64,000 nt of DNA from Acidobacteriota bacterium (GCA_040754075.1 JBFMDH010000001.1:1-64000); one strand, 5' to 3'; shown: positions 17,551 to 27,417, counted from the first letter of the stretch. Notes: a model not told the origin generated them from the letters alone. Program-made: numbers and translations.

Positions 17551-18954
17551 ATGGAAAAACCGCGTTTAAGTTTCTGGCAAATCTGGAACATGAGTTTCGG
17601 ATTTCTCGGCATTCAATTCGGCTGGGGCTTGCAGCTTGCCAATATGAGCGCCATTTATACGAAGCTCGGAGCAAACCCCGATGAGATTCCTATCCTATGG
17701 CTGGCGGGACCGGTCACCGGCTTAATCGTCCAGCCGATTATCGGTTCAATGAGCGACCGCACCTGGAACCGTTTGGGTCGTCGCCGTCCATACTTTTTGG
17801 TTGGAGCAATTCTTGCCAGCATCGCGCTATTTTTCATGCCGGATTCGCCGGTGCTATGGTTTGCCGCAAGTTTGCTGTGGATTTTAGATGCCAGCATCAA
17901 CGTCAGCATGGAACCCTTTCGCGCCTTCGTTGCCGACAAGTTGAATGAAGACCAACGAACGACGGGCTTTGTGATGCAAAGCTTTTTCATCGGCATCGGC
18001 GCGACTTTGGCAAATGCGCTGCCTTATATTTTCAGAAATCTGGGTGTCACCGGTACAACGGCGAGCGGCGTGCCTTTGACGGTGCAATACTCTTTCAAAA
18101 TCGGCGCGGCGGCTTTTCTGCTTGCCGTATTGTGGACAGTCTTCACCTCGAAAGAGTATCCGCCGGAAAATATGGAAGCGTTCGAGCAAATGAAGCGCGA
18201 ACGTAAAGGCATAGCGGCAGGATTTGCGGAAATCACCCATGCAGTGCGCGAGATGCCGCAAACCATGAAGCAACTCGCCGTTGTGCAAATCTTCACCTGG
18301 CTCGGATTGTTTTGTATGTGGATGTTCTTCGGACTGACGACCGCCTATCACATCTTCAATGCGCCGAGTGAAAAATCCGAATTGTTTGATAGAGGGACGG
18401 AATGGGGCGGCATCGCTTTTGCCGTTTATTCGCTGGTTTGTTTCGTAGTCGCTTTTGCTTTGCCCAAGCTGGCAGCCATAACCAGCCGCAAAACGGTACA
18501 TGCGATTTCGCTCATCTGTGGTGGCGTTGGATTGCTTTCGACTTATCTGATTCACAATCAATACCTCTTATTGTTGACGATGGTTGGCGTGGGCATCGCG
18601 TGGGCTTCGATTCTCTCCATGCCGTATGCCATTTTGTCTGGCGCTTTGCCGGCGGCGCGCATGGGCGTTTATATGGGCATTTTTAACTTCTTCATCGTCA
18701 TTCCCGAAATTATCGCATCGCTCACCTTTCAACCCTTGGTGAAAAATGTCTTCGGCAATAATCCGCTCTACGTGGTGATGCTCGGCGGCGCAAGCCTTCT
18801 GGTTGCGGCGCTATTGGTTTCCCGTGTGCGTGACGTGGTTGATCAGGATGTGCCGGAAGCCGCGGTCATTCGCGCCGATGCGCAGGAGGCACTGGGCGTG
18901 CAGGAATCCGCCCAACCGGTTCCCAGCACCGGGTTGATTGACCGGGATGAATAG
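17551..18954 (+). CDS. MFS sugar transporter (SLC45/GPH-like)
   Basis: Inner-membrane transporter of about 467 residues with around 12 hydrophobic segments. The loop 2-3 signature [15 protein letters not shown] and the opening [18 protein letters not shown] match the SLC45/sucrose-maltose symporter branch of the major facilitator superfamily. ATG at 17551 is preferred over the longer frame: AAAGGA lies about 10 bases upstream, and residues upstream of it would be encoded by the heptamer repeat. The stop lies 13 bases before the next GH13 start, so the two are very probably co-transcribed. This fits uptake of maltose-like products of the GH13 enzymes, an inference from context. Confidence 0.88.
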   Translation: MEKPRLSFWQIWNMSFGFLGIQFGWGLQLANMSAIYTKLGANPDEIPILWLAGPVTGLIVQPIIGSMSDRTWNRLGRRRPYFLVGAILASIALFFMPDSPVLWFAASLLWILDASINVSMEPFRAFVADKLNEDQRTTGFVMQSFFIGIGATLANALPYIFRNLGVTGTTASGVPLTVQYSFKIGAAAFLLAVLWTVFTSKEYPPENMEAFEQMKRERKGIAAGFAEITHAVREMPQTMKQLAVVQIFTWLGLFCMWMFFGLTTAYHIFNAPSEKSELFDRGTEWGGIAFAVYSLVCFVVAFALPKLAAITSRKTVHAISLICGGVGLLSTYLIHNQYLLLLTMVGVGIAWASILSMPYAILSGALPAARMGVYMGIFNFFIVIPEIIASLTFQPLVKNVFGNNPLYVVMLGGASLLVAALLVSRVRDVVDQDVPEAAVIRADAQEALGVQESAQPVPSTGLIDRDE

Positions 18955-18967
18955 AAAGGTGATGCGC

Positions 18968-20386
18968 ATGAAAGTTCGGCTAATATCCACGCTTCTATTT
19001 TTATTATTTTTTACCACTATGATAATTGGCACCACTTGGACACACGCGCATTCGATTCGCGCCGGGTTTCAAGCGCGCGATGTCGCGAAAGAGCGGGCGC
19101 GCGCGTCAACCGGTTGGGTACGCGATGCAGTGATCTATGAAATTTTCACGCGCAATTTTTCTGCGGAAGGGAATTTCAATGGCATCACCGCAAAGCTCGA
19201 CCATCTGCAAAACCTCGGCGTCACGGTGTTGTGGCTCATGCCGATTCATCCGACGGGCGGGCTTAATAAAAAGGGAAGTATCGGCAGTCCTTACGCGGTG
19301 CGCGATTATTATGCGATTCATCCCGATTACGGCTCGCAAGAAGATTTCAAGCGGTTAGTGAGCGAAACCCATAAACGCGGCATGAAAATCATCATCGACA
19401 TTGTTGCCAACCATACGGCATGGGACAGCGTGCTCATGAAGCAGGCGGAATTTTATAAGCGCGACGCGCAGGGCAAAACCCTTTCGCCATACGATTGGTC
19501 GGATGTTGCCTGGCTCAATTATGACAACCCGAAAGTTCGCGAGTATATGATGGACATGCTCAAATACTGGATTCGCGAATTTGACCTTGATGGGTTTCGT
19601 TGTGATGTAGCGTGGCTGGTGCCGACGGATTTCTGGGAAAAGGCGCGCGTGGAACTCGAAAAAATCAAACCCGAACTGATTATGATTTCCGAGGCGACTT
19701 ATCCTGAACACCTGGTCAAAGCCTTTGATATGGATTACGCCTGGCCGTTTTTTCATACGCTGGAAGATGTGCTGACGGGAAGAAGTACAGCGACCGAGGT
19801 TCGCAAAAACTGGGAAGCGGAGCGCGCGCGTTATCCGCAAGGCGCGTTGCGTATGCGGTTCATTGATGACCATGACGAACGCCGCGCGCTGGCAGAATTC
19901 GGCAGAGCGGCGACGCTTGCCGGTTCGGTACTATTTTTCACGATGGACGGCGTGCCGCTTCTCTATAACGGCATGGAGGTCGGCGACACCACAGAATCGC
20001 GAGCGCCTGCTCTGTTTGAACGACTGCCGATTTTCTGGAAAAACGCCGAACATCGCCCGGAAATTCCGCGCTTTTATAAACAAATCATTGCCTTGAGAAA
20101 AGCCCATCCGGCATTGCGAAGTGGCGAAACTCTCTGGCTTCGCAATGCCGCTGAAGCGCGGGTGGTGACTTATGTGAGGCATCTCGGCGATGAAGAAATT
20201 TTAGTTGCCATCAATTTGTCGAATCAATCATTCACCGGACAGGTTGAAGTTGGCAACGCTTCATCGTTTACTGAAATCACCCCGAACATCAGTGGCGAGG
20301 CGCAGGTGAAAACAAAGGTTGTGGGACTTCCGGCGCTGGCGCTTGAGCCGTGGGGTTGGCGGGTCTTTCTTCGTAAGACGAGGTGA
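18968..20386 (+). CDS. exported GH13 alpha-amylase family enzyme
   Basis: Smaller GH13 protein without the Ig-like N-domain of the other two. A signal peptide (MKVRLISTLLFLLFFTTMI and on) leads into the barrel (WVRDAVIYEIFTRNFS). Catalytic residues are visible: IDIVANH, DLDGFRCDVAW (D213), MISEATYP (E242) and FIDDHDERRA (D303, with DHD replacing NHD). A short C-terminal beta domain ends the protein. ATG 18968 is used; ATG 18962 (two residues longer) is equally possible, as both follow GAAAGG. It is probably co-transcribed with the MFS transporter. It likely makes short maltooligosaccharides in the envelope, but specificity cannot be assigned. Confidence 0.88.
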   Translation: MKVRLISTLLFLLFFTTMIIGTTWTHAHSIRAGFQARDVAKERARASTGWVRDAVIYEIFTRNFSAEGNFNGITAKLDHLQNLGVTVLWLMPIHPTGGLNKKGSIGSPYAVRDYYAIHPDYGSQEDFKRLVSETHKRGMKIIIDIVANHTAWDSVLMKQAEFYKRDAQGKTLSPYDWSDVAWLNYDNPKVREYMMDMLKYWIREFDLDGFRCDVAWLVPTDFWEKARVELEKIKPELIMISEATYPEHLVKAFDMDYAWPFFHTLEDVLTGRSTATEVRKNWEAERARYPQGALRMRFIDDHDERRALAEFGRAATLAGSVLFFTMDGVPLLYNGMEVGDTTESRAPALFERLPIFWKNAEHRPEIPRFYKQIIALRKAHPALRSGETLWLRNAAEARVVTYVRHLGDEEILVAINLSNQSFTGQVEVGNASSFTEITPNISGEAQVKTKVVGLPALALEPWGWRVFLRKTR

Positions 20387-20545
20387 CGAGAGAAGAGGTG
20401 AAGAGGTGAAGGGGTGAGTTTCGGTTATTGAATTTCCAGGCAATTTATATTTTGCTCGAATTTTTCAAGCACGATGAAAGTATAGCCTATCACCTTTTCA
20501 CCCCTTCACCCCTTCACCCCTTCATTCTTCTTCACCGCTTCATCC
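20378..20545. repeat. inverted octamer-array element (GAAGGGGT word)
   Basis: The left arm 20378-20418 carries AGAGGTGA and AGGGGTGA units, the first of which overlap the stop of the GH13 gene. The right arm 20486-20545 is the inverse (ACCCCTTC units). It separates convergent genes and could act as a bidirectional hairpin. Confidence 0.7.
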
Positions 20546-20547
20546 GA

Positions 20548-21069
20548 TTATTTTTTAGCCTTTTTATCTTTAGGTTTCGCCGGGTTTTCATTGTGAACCT
20601 TCAAGGGTTCAGGGTTTTCGGCTTTCTTAGCTTCGGGTTTGGGTTCCGGCTCTTGACTGGTGGCTGATGGTGAAGCGGCAACCACCGGCGCAGTCATCGT
20701 GCCAACGCCGTCGCCCAGTTTTTTCACTGCGGCGCTCAACTCTTCAGCAGACATTTCGAGGGCGCGGTCAATATCTTCCTGGTCGCGCAAATCGACGGTC
20801 AGTCCGCTGCGCATCACGATGGTGACGCTGCGACGACCATCAGGCCACGAAGCGCGGGTGACCTGTGCGACATCACTGCTTGCGGGAAAAGTTTTCACTT
20901 CGCTTTTAATTCCGGTTTCGCTTTCGGCGACCATCATGGTCGAGCCGTCTTGGCGCACTTCGGGTTCGGCTGATTTATAAGTCGGCGCGGTTTCTTCTCC
21001 GGGTTTTTTCGCGCAGGCAGCAGCCGTTATCAAAGCCGCAATCATAAAAATAAATATCGCTCGTTTCAT
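20548..21069 (-). CDS. small lipoprotein of unknown function
   Basis: About 173 residues. The start at 21069 opens a lipoprotein signal (MKRAIFIFMIAALITAAAC) whose Cys would be lipidated. The middle part (WPDGRRSVTIVMRSGLTVDL, then REEDID-like acidic helix) has no family I recognise. The C-terminus is a low-complexity Pro/Glu/Lys tail ending in KKAKK, likely disordered. It lies downstream of the LolA-like lipoprotein and MMPL exporter on the same strand, across a 100-base gap, so a shared envelope role is possible but not shown. Confidence 0.7.
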   Translation of the reverse strand: MKRAIFIFMIAALITAAACAKKPGEETAPTYKSAEPEVRQDGSTMMVAESETGIKSEVKTFPASSDVAQVTRASWPDGRRSVTIVMRSGLTVDLRDQEDIDRALEMSAEELSAAVKKLGDGVGTMTAPVVAASPSATSQEPEPKPEAKKAENPEPLKVHNENPAKPKDKKAKK

Positions 21070-21171
21070 TAATCGAATTCCTCTGTTGTATAAAATAAAA
21101 ATACGCGAGCCGTAAAACTCGCGCATCTATTGAACCATTTCAGGTGTGGGTTTTTCAAACCGAGATAAAAC

Positions 21172-22059
21172 TCATTTCATGGTCAGCTTTTTCAAATTCT
21201 CCCGTGTAAAAATCTGCGGACTCAAATTCTGGTCATATCTCACCTCTTTGATTTCGAGGTCGAGTTTCTTTTTTCGCGCCAGATTATCAATGGCATAGTG
21301 CATCTGTGTCCAATGACCGTTGACCTGTTCATTTTTGGTGATGCTGACGCGGCGCTGGAGTTCGTTTTTGTTATTGTAAAATTCGGCGGCAAGCGTCGTA
21401 TAGTTGCTCTTATCCACCCAGGTGACCAGTCGCGCAAATTTAGATTCAGCGCCGGGTTTCAGAGTCCCTTCAAGTTTGTAAACGGGTGTTGCATCAAGCG
21501 TTTCTTCGCCCAGCAGGCGGAAGCTGTATTTTTCGGTTTGCCCGTCAATCATCTCCTGCGCCGTCAGACCAAAGAGCGAATCTTCATTAGTTGCGCCTTT
21601 GGCGGTAACGAAACTGTTGCTGCTTTGCATATATCGTATGCCTTCGATTTCGCCTTGTGGGGAGACGATAATCAAGGCGCTGCGGTCGCGTTCTTCGGCG
21701 GGCGCGGTGAAATTGATGAGCATCATGCGCTGGTTATCGCTTTCGCGTTTACGGGAAATTTCCAGTTGCACGTTTTGAGTTTGCCCATCCGCTTCTTCAA
21801 TTTTAACCGCCATCTTCACCCAGCGGTCGCGGCTGTTATCGAGGGCGCGGTTTTGTTGGATGATGCGCTCGCCTTCGGCTGCGGCGTTGGGAATCATGGG
21901 CGCGGATGAGGCGGCGCTGATGTCGGTTTTGCTGGCGGCATGTTCACCGCAGGCGGAAAGCAGAATTGCCGATACACAGCATAAAAAAAATAAAGCCACA
22001 CGCCGGTTGAATGGCTTGGTATTGGCGAGTGGTCTGTTAAGAAACGAGTGATTGTTCAT
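21172..22059 (-). CDS. outer membrane lipoprotein-sorting-like (LolA fold) lipoprotein
   Basis: A 295-residue protein with a lipoprotein signal ending LLSAC. The core (DRWVKMAVKIEEADGQTQNV, TAPAEERDRSALIIVSP, TLKPGAESKFARLVTWVD) matches the LolA-like 'outer membrane lipoprotein-sorting' family often found beside MMPL/RND exporters. These proteins probably carry a lipid or lipoprotein on a half-barrel. The start codon overlaps the MMPL stop by four bases (ATGA), showing translational coupling. The two therefore likely form one lipid-export system. The cargo is unknown. Confidence 0.82.
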   Translation of the reverse strand: MNNHSFLNRPLANTKPFNRRVALFFLCCVSAILLSACGEHAASKTDISAASSAPMIPNAAAEGERIIQQNRALDNSRDRWVKMAVKIEEADGQTQNVQLEISRKRESDNQRMMLINFTAPAEERDRSALIIVSPQGEIEGIRYMQSSNSFVTAKGATNEDSLFGLTAQEMIDGQTEKYSFRLLGEETLDATPVYKLEGTLKPGAESKFARLVTWVDKSNYTTLAAEFYNNKNELQRRVSITKNEQVNGHWTQMHYAIDNLARKKKLDLEIKEVRYDQNLSPQIFTRENLKKLTMK

Positions 22060-24473
22060 TGAACTTTTTCAACCTCTGATTGAGATGCTGCCCGCTTATG
22101 TAGTTGCTCATTGGCTGCCCTGGGGTTGCCAAGCGCCGCGCTGCGAAAAAGTTTAGTTTCTATGAGCGCCGGTAGAAATATCAAATCTGCCACCAGACAT
22201 GCAAATACCGTAAGCGCCCAGAGCAAGCCGACGATGCGCACCGGGTAAAATTCCGATAATAAAAAAATCAAAAAAGCGACGATAAGCATGAGATTGGCAA
22301 GCGTCATGGGTTTGCCGGTTCTCAGCATGGTAAGCCACATCGCCCAGCCTTCGGCAGAATTTTCACGAATGATTTTTTCTTCATTTCCCGATGAATTCGA
22401 GGTGACAGATTTTCTTTCGGCAAGGCTTTGACGGAAGCGGCGAATCATATGTACGGCATTATCAACGGCAAGTCCAAGCACGGAACTGGCAATTAAACTG
22501 GTGGTGATGTCGAGGGTAATTCCTGTCCAGCCAAGAAAGCCGAAAAAACCGGCAATCGGCAACAGGTTGGGAATGAGCGCCAAAAGTCCCGTCGCAAAAG
22601 AACGAAACAACAGAACCATCATGAAATAAATGGTCACCAATGCAATGCTCAGGCTGGATGCCTGCGACGCAGCGATGGCATCCGAAGCATCATTGAGCAA
22701 AATGAATGCGCCGGTCACCCGCGCTTGCAGCGTCGGCGGCAAGTTGGTCGCGAGCCACCCATTCATCGCTTCGGTAAAGGTATGCAGTTCTTTGGAGCCG
22801 AAGAGATTGGTTCGCAACACCACAGCGGCTTTGGAAAAATCACGGGTGACCAGTTTGTTGATGGCTTCATCCTGGGAAAGATAGTTGTCGAAAATCGAGG
22901 CTAACCGTTTGGGTTCTCCGGGAATGGCAAAGCGTTTTTCCTGCGCGGTGCCCGGCAAGTTGGCATTGAATTTTTTAATGATGTCAGCAACCGAAACCGC
23001 CGCGTCGATGCCTTCCTGTTGCAAAGCGAAGGCTTCGATGGCTTCAAGTTTTTCGGCAAATTCAGGCGTCTTTACGGCGTTTGGTTCACCGCTGACGACA
23101 ATTTGCAAGACCGATGCGCCGGCAAGTTCGGTGTGCAATTTAACCGCAGTTTGCGAGATGTCGCTTTCACGCGGGAAGACTTTGAGAAAATCGGTATTGA
23201 CGCGCATGCGATAAATGCCCGCGCCAATCAGTAGCGTGGCAGCGAGCGCAATCACTACGATTGCCTGTTTGCGAAAGAGGATGAGCGCGGTGATGTGTTT
23301 AAGCATCCCGTTCATCCAGGTCGCGTAATCTTTTTGATGAACGTCGGCGCGACCCAATGCCTGTTGTGAAAGCAGAGAGAGCATTGCCGGAATGAAGGTA
23401 AGCGTCAGCAGCAACATAAAAGCGACGCCTGCGGCTTGAAAGAGTCCCATATCTTTAACCGCCGGCACCGGGCTTGCAGTGAGCGCCGCAAAGCCTGCAA
23501 CCGTCGTGGTGCCGGAAACTAAAACTGCGGGAGTGATGAATTGACAACCGGTGTACCACGAGGCGTTTTGCGCGGCTTTATCGGCGTTGCTGTGAATCTC
23601 GGACATCGAGAGGCGATATTGATTCAATATATGAAAAATGTAAGAACTGCCGACCGCCATCAACACCGTCGGCAAGGCGATGGTTGCAAGATTGAATGGC
23701 TTGCCGGCAAGCGCCATCAGCCCAACCGTCCAGGTGAGTCCGATGCCAAGCGTCAGCATCGGCAACAGGGCTCCCCAGAAACTGCGAAATGCGCCGAAAA
23801 ACACCATAAAACAGAGCACGGCGGCAATCGGCGAAAATAGCGAGATGTCGCGCACCATGCTCGATACGCCTTTGGCGTCCATCAGCGGCAAACCGGCAAT
23901 CCATAAATCGCCACGCGACTCGTTCTTGACTAAACGTTCGATGGTTTCAGAAACCGCGTGACGCTCTTTAGCAGGCAAGCGTTTCAGAAAGACATTGATA
24001 GCGGCGGTGCGCCCGTCTTTGGAAATATAGTTTTTGGCATACAGCGGGTCAGAGGTGACCATTACTTTGAGTTGCTGGAGTTGTTCGGTGGTGGCATTCG
24101 CGGGAAGAATTTTATCAATGATGATGCCATCGCTGTCGCTTTGAATTGTCGAAGCGTTCGATAAACTGGCGGCTGAGGTGACATTGGGCTGCGCTGCAAA
24201 GAGGTTGGTCAAATAATCGAGCCGCGCTTTGGTTTCACTGGTAAAAATATCGTTGGATTCAAGCGCGACGATGAGGACATCTTCGCTGCCGAAAGTCGCC
24301 AGGGTCTCTTTAAAGAAATTCAACGCCTCATCATTGCGCGCCAGGGTTTCCGGCGAGCCGTTGAATTTGATGCCGCGCACGCCGAGCGCCACCGCGAAGA
24401 TGGCAGTGAGGACAAGCGTCAACGCGATAATCAATTTCGGATGATGGACGACATAAGAGGTGAATTTATTCAT
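22056..24473 (-). CDS. MMPL/RND superfamily exporter
   Basis: Inner-membrane transporter of 805 residues with the duplicated RND plan: one TM helix, a large periplasmic loop and five more helices, repeated twice. Visible landmarks are the N-terminal helix LIIALTLVLTAIFAVALGVRGIKF, quoted here only in part as LIIALTLVLTAIFAV, the central block LPTVLMAVGSSYIFHILNQY and the second-half block SVLGLAVDNAVHMIRRFRQS. The acidic/His residues in those TM4-like helices are probable proton-relay sites. It resembles hopanoid/lipid exporters more than drug efflux pumps (about 1000 residues), and no membrane-fusion or TolC-like partner is nearby. It is coupled to the LolA-like lipoprotein. Confidence 0.87.
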   Translation of the reverse strand: MNKFTSYVVHHPKLIIALTLVLTAIFAVALGVRGIKFNGSPETLARNDEALNFFKETLATFGSEDVLIVALESNDIFTSETKARLDYLTNLFAAQPNVTSAASLSNASTIQSDSDGIIIDKILPANATTEQLQQLKVMVTSDPLYAKNYISKDGRTAAINVFLKRLPAKERHAVSETIERLVKNESRGDLWIAGLPLMDAKGVSSMVRDISLFSPIAAVLCFMVFFGAFRSFWGALLPMLTLGIGLTWTVGLMALAGKPFNLATIALPTVLMAVGSSYIFHILNQYRLSMSEIHSNADKAAQNASWYTGCQFITPAVLVSGTTTVAGFAALTASPVPAVKDMGLFQAAGVAFMLLLTLTFIPAMLSLLSQQALGRADVHQKDYATWMNGMLKHITALILFRKQAIVVIALAATLLIGAGIYRMRVNTDFLKVFPRESDISQTAVKLHTELAGASVLQIVVSGEPNAVKTPEFAEKLEAIEAFALQQEGIDAAVSVADIIKKFNANLPGTAQEKRFAIPGEPKRLASIFDNYLSQDEAINKLVTRDFSKAAVVLRTNLFGSKELHTFTEAMNGWLATNLPPTLQARVTGAFILLNDASDAIAASQASSLSIALVTIYFMMVLLFRSFATGLLALIPNLLPIAGFFGFLGWTGITLDITTSLIASSVLGLAVDNAVHMIRRFRQSLAERKSVTSNSSGNEEKIIRENSAEGWAMWLTMLRTGKPMTLANLMLIVAFLIFLLSEFYPVRIVGLLWALTVFACLVADLIFLPALIETKLFRSAALGNPRAANEQLHKRAASQSEVEKVQ

Positions 24474-24624
24474 TGATGAATGCGTTAAATATGGATTTGC
24501 GGTTTTGGACTATAAGCCAGTCAAACGAATGGCGTCAAACCTGTAGCTTGCTTGCGAGGCGTTGCTCGCATCTTTTATGCTTGGTGCACCTTTTCTATAA
24601 CCTGACTGAATGGGATGAGTCGCT

Positions 24625-26601
24625 ATGTTGAACGTAGGAGATGAAATCAGCGATTACCGGTTAATCAGACGACTTGGTGAAGGACAGTTCGGTGAAGTGT
24701 GGTTAGCTGAAAAAGATAATCAGCAGTTCGCGCTGAAATTTCCCAAAGCCAAAGTCAAACTTCACGAGATTGAAAAAGAGGTCGTGCTGTGGTTACTCGC
24801 CAGAGGGCATCGCAATGTATTGCCGGTCGAAGGCATTGATATGCACGATGAACGGGTTTTTATCATTAGCGAATTTGCGCCTGATGGCTCACTTGAAGAT
24901 TGGCTTAGAAGACATGACGGCAAAGCCCCTTCGTTTGAAACAGCGATTGAAATGATGATGGGCATACTTGATGGCTTGGCATACCTGCACAAACGAAAAA
25001 TCATTCATCGGGACATCAAACCGGCAAATGTTTTGTTAAGCGGCAACACCCCACGCATCACTGATTTTGGCATTTCCAAATTTCTGCTTTCTGAGACCGA
25101 GAGCAATATGATTAAAGGCTCACCCGCTTATATGTCGCCCGAAGCTTGGAAGGGAGAGCGCAACGAACAGACCGATTTATGGTCGGCATCTGTGATGTTT
25201 TATGAAATGTTGTGCGGCAAACGACCTTTTTCCGGCAGAGGTCACTATGAAGTGATGTACTCAATTTGTAATCATGACCCACATCCCCTTCCAAGTTGGC
25301 TACCTGCATCGCTGAGAGATTTTATTGAAACAGCATTGAAGAAAGAGCCAAATGCGCGATACCTAACGGCGAAGTTCTTGCGGACTGAGTTACAAAATAT
25401 TCATGCAGGTATAATGAAAAAAAACGGAGAGACAACAGGAAGCGTTGATGAATGGGAAAAGCGTAGACTGCGTGATGGATTTGTTTTGATACCGGCGGGT
25501 GAATTTATGATGGGTGCTGACGCTAGTAAAGATAATGAGCGACCAGTACATCCTGTGAAAATCACCAAGCCGTTTGAGATGGGTAAGTATCAAGTGACGC
25601 AAGAGTTGTGGCAAGCGGTTATGGGTAATAATCCAAGTTATTTCAAAGGCGAAGCGAATCTGCCGGTTGAAAGTGTATCTTGGGAAGATGTACAGGTGTT
25701 TATTGAGAAGTTGAACGCGAAAAATGATGGCTACGTTTATCGCTTACCAACAGAAGCAGAGTGGGAATATGCGTGCCGGGCAGGACGTTCGGAGCATCTT
25801 ACAGAGAAATTATCTGAAGTAGCTTGGTATGAGGATAACTCATATGAAAAGACCCATCCTGTTGGGCAGAAAAAACCGAACGACTGGGGGTTGTATGATA
25901 TGCAAGGAAATGTGTGGGAATGGTGTCATGATTGGTACTCAGATGATTATTATAGACAGAGTCCAACCATAGATCCTATAGGAAAGGGAGAAGGATCATC
26001 CCGCGTTATACGTGGAGGCGCTTGGGGCTACGGAGTGTCAAGCTTGCGGCCAACAAGTCGTGGGTGTATTCCCCCTTCTATAGGTCCCTATGATATTGGC
26101 TTTCGCCTTGTGAGAAATTTTAGAAAAGAGCAAGGTTTTAAAATGTCTAAAACAAGTAAAGTAGATAGTAGAAACAAAGATAAAGGGCGACGTGGTGGTG
26201 TGCAGATCGTTCAGGATTTTGTTGCAACCCTTAATACTATATCTGGTATCACAGTACGGTCTAGAACCGAATCTCGCAATGTATTTGATGTGACCGGTCA
26301 AATGGATGCCTTGTTGTACATCAAAGGACGGTCAGAAGAGCCTTACAGGTGGGGTGTAACAGCAAATGTAATTAAGCGACTTGAGAAACAGAAACGGAAA
26401 TGGTTTGTCATCCTCTTATATGAAACTGCGCATACCGGTTTTCTTCTGTCTGCAACTGACGTTCTTAGTTACTGTAGGAATACCTGGCCGTTGGGAGGGG
26501 ACGGAGATTATAAACCTGCAACTGGATCATACCTCAGCAGGAATAAGCCATTTGGTACTTTTAGTGAGTTCCTGAATGATTTGAGAGAGCAAACTCGCTA
26601 A
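24625..26601 (+). CDS. Ser/Thr kinase - FGE/C-lectin-fold - unknown C-domain fusion
   Basis: A three-part protein of 658 residues. Residues 10-265 are a Hanks-type kinase with the G-loop GEGQFGEVWLAEK, Lys38 (FALKFP), HRDIKPAN (D130) and DFG (D147), all intact. Residues 285-510 are a formylglycine-generating-enzyme/sulfatase-modifying fold (PAGEFMMG, LPTEAEWEYACRAG, MQGNVWEWCHDWY, RVIRGGAWGYG). The Cys expected after RGGxW in true FGE is absent, so a binding or C-type-lectin role is more likely. Residues 511-658 are a separate domain I do not recognise, with a core KWFVILLYETAHTGFLLSA and YLSRNKPFGTFSEFL. No TM helix is seen. From about 25.4 kb the DNA is AT-richer than the kinase part, suggesting later fusion. 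Confidence 0.85.
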   Translation: MLNVGDEISDYRLIRRLGEGQFGEVWLAEKDNQQFALKFPKAKVKLHEIEKEVVLWLLARGHRNVLPVEGIDMHDERVFIISEFAPDGSLEDWLRRHDGKAPSFETAIEMMMGILDGLAYLHKRKIIHRDIKPANVLLSGNTPRITDFGISKFLLSETESNMIKGSPAYMSPEAWKGERNEQTDLWSASVMFYEMLCGKRPFSGRGHYEVMYSICNHDPHPLPSWLPASLRDFIETALKKEPNARYLTAKFLRTELQNIHAGIMKKNGETTGSVDEWEKRRLRDGFVLIPAGEFMMGADASKDNERPVHPVKITKPFEMGKYQVTQELWQAVMGNNPSYFKGEANLPVESVSWEDVQVFIEKLNAKNDGYVYRLPTEAEWEYACRAGRSEHLTEKLSEVAWYEDNSYEKTHPVGQKKPNDWGLYDMQGNVWEWCHDWYSDDYYRQSPTIDPIGKGEGSSRVIRGGAWGYGVSSLRPTSRGCIPPSIGPYDIGFRLVRNFRKEQGFKMSKTSKVDSRNKDKGRRGGVQIVQDFVATLNTISGITVRSRTESRNVFDVTGQMDALLYIKGRSEEPYRWGVTANVIKRLEKQKRKWFVILLYETAHTGFLLSATDVLSYCRNTWPLGGDGDYKPATGSYLSRNKPFGTFSEFLNDLREQTR

Positions 26602-26745
26602 CCCATGTTTAATTCTGTAGAGGAACAGCAGTATAGAAGGTAGTTAGAGATAAATGAAAATTGATAAATTACCATTTTGATGTGTGAACACCTCAGTAAT
26701 CAATAACCACTTCTTTCGTTTTGAGTTTTATAAGAGGATAAGGCG

Positions 26746-26976
26746 ATGACGAAAAATGTTGATGTAGCAGATGTCCAGAATGATTTGGCAGGCATCTTGT
26801 CGCTGCTTAACAAAGGCACGGAAATTATTTTGACGTCCAATGATAAACCGGTTGCCCGTTTAGTGCCGCTTAACTCAGCCGAAACCCAACGCATTGCCGG
26901 GCTTCACGAAGGCACTGCCTGGACAAGCGATGATTTTGCTGATCCCTTGCCTGATGAAATCTGGACAGAAGGCTAA
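26746..26976 (+). CDS. Phd/YefM-type antitoxin
   Basis: A 76-residue antitoxin. The N-terminal half (VADVQNDLAGILSLLNKGTE, TSNDKPVARLVPL) matches the Phd/YefM DNA-binding fold. The acidic C-terminal tail (SDDFADPLPDEIW) would wrap the toxin. Its TAA stop shares an A with the ATG of the PIN toxin, the usual coupled arrangement. GGATAAGG precedes the start. Confidence 0.88.
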   Translation: MTKNVDVADVQNDLAGILSLLNKGTEIILTSNDKPVARLVPLNSAETQRIAGLHEGTAWTSDDFADPLPDEIWTEG

Positions 26977-27362
26977 TGAAGATTCTTTTAGATACGCACA
27001 CCTTTATCTGGTGGGATAGTAGCAAAGGACGCTTGTCTGCTGATGCCTTAGCCCTGTGTATGGATATTTCCAATACGCTTTTGCTCAGTATGGCGAGCGT
27101 TTGGGAGATGCAAATCAAAATTCAACTCGGCAAATTGAACCTGGCTTTGCCGCTGGAAAAAATAATCAAAGATCAGCAACAACTTAACAATTTACAACTC
27201 CTGCCGATTGAACTTTCCCATGTTTTGGCTCACGAAAAATTGCCCTTCCACCACAAAGACCCATTTGACCGGATGCTTATCGCGCAAGCGATAGCTGAAG
27301 ACATTGTTATTCTCAGCGACGATTCGATTTTTACAACCTATTCTATAAAAGTGAGATGGTAA
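26976..27362 (+). CDS. PIN-domain toxin (VapC-like)
   Basis: A 128-residue PIN ribonuclease. The acidic metal-binding set is complete: D6 (LLDTHTFIWW), E44 (SVWEMQIK), D98 (HKDPFDRML) and D115/D116 (ILSDDSIF). It is paired with a Phd/YefM-like antitoxin, a common mixed type II toxin-antitoxin arrangement. It would cleave RNA (typically tRNA or rRNA) when freed from the antitoxin. Unlike the locus at 52.6-53.2 kb, this toxin is intact. Confidence 0.9.
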   Translation: MKILLDTHTFIWWDSSKGRLSADALALCMDISNTLLLSMASVWEMQIKIQLGKLNLALPLEKIIKDQQQLNNLQLLPIELSHVLAHEKLPFHHKDPFDRMLIAQAIAEDIVILSDDSIFTTYSIKVRW

Positions 27363-27388
27363 GGTCAGATTTGCAAAAGTGCTTATTC

Positions 27389-27417
27389 TTGAGTGGCATT
27401 TTTGCTTTTGTTATACT
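27389..27417 (+). promoter_or_regulatory. sigma-70 type promoter for the clpA-like gene
   Basis: TTGAGT (27389-27394), a 17-bp spacer and TATACT (27412-27417) lie 82 bases before the start codon of the Clp ATPase gene. Both boxes are close to consensus at ideal spacing. Confidence 0.6.

Noticed and set aside
25990-26120. RGGAW...IGFRLV block in the kinase fusion as a diversity-generating-retroelement variable region
   Set aside because: This block is part of every FGE/C-lectin fold. No reverse transcriptase, template repeat or AAC-rich codon bias is in the window.
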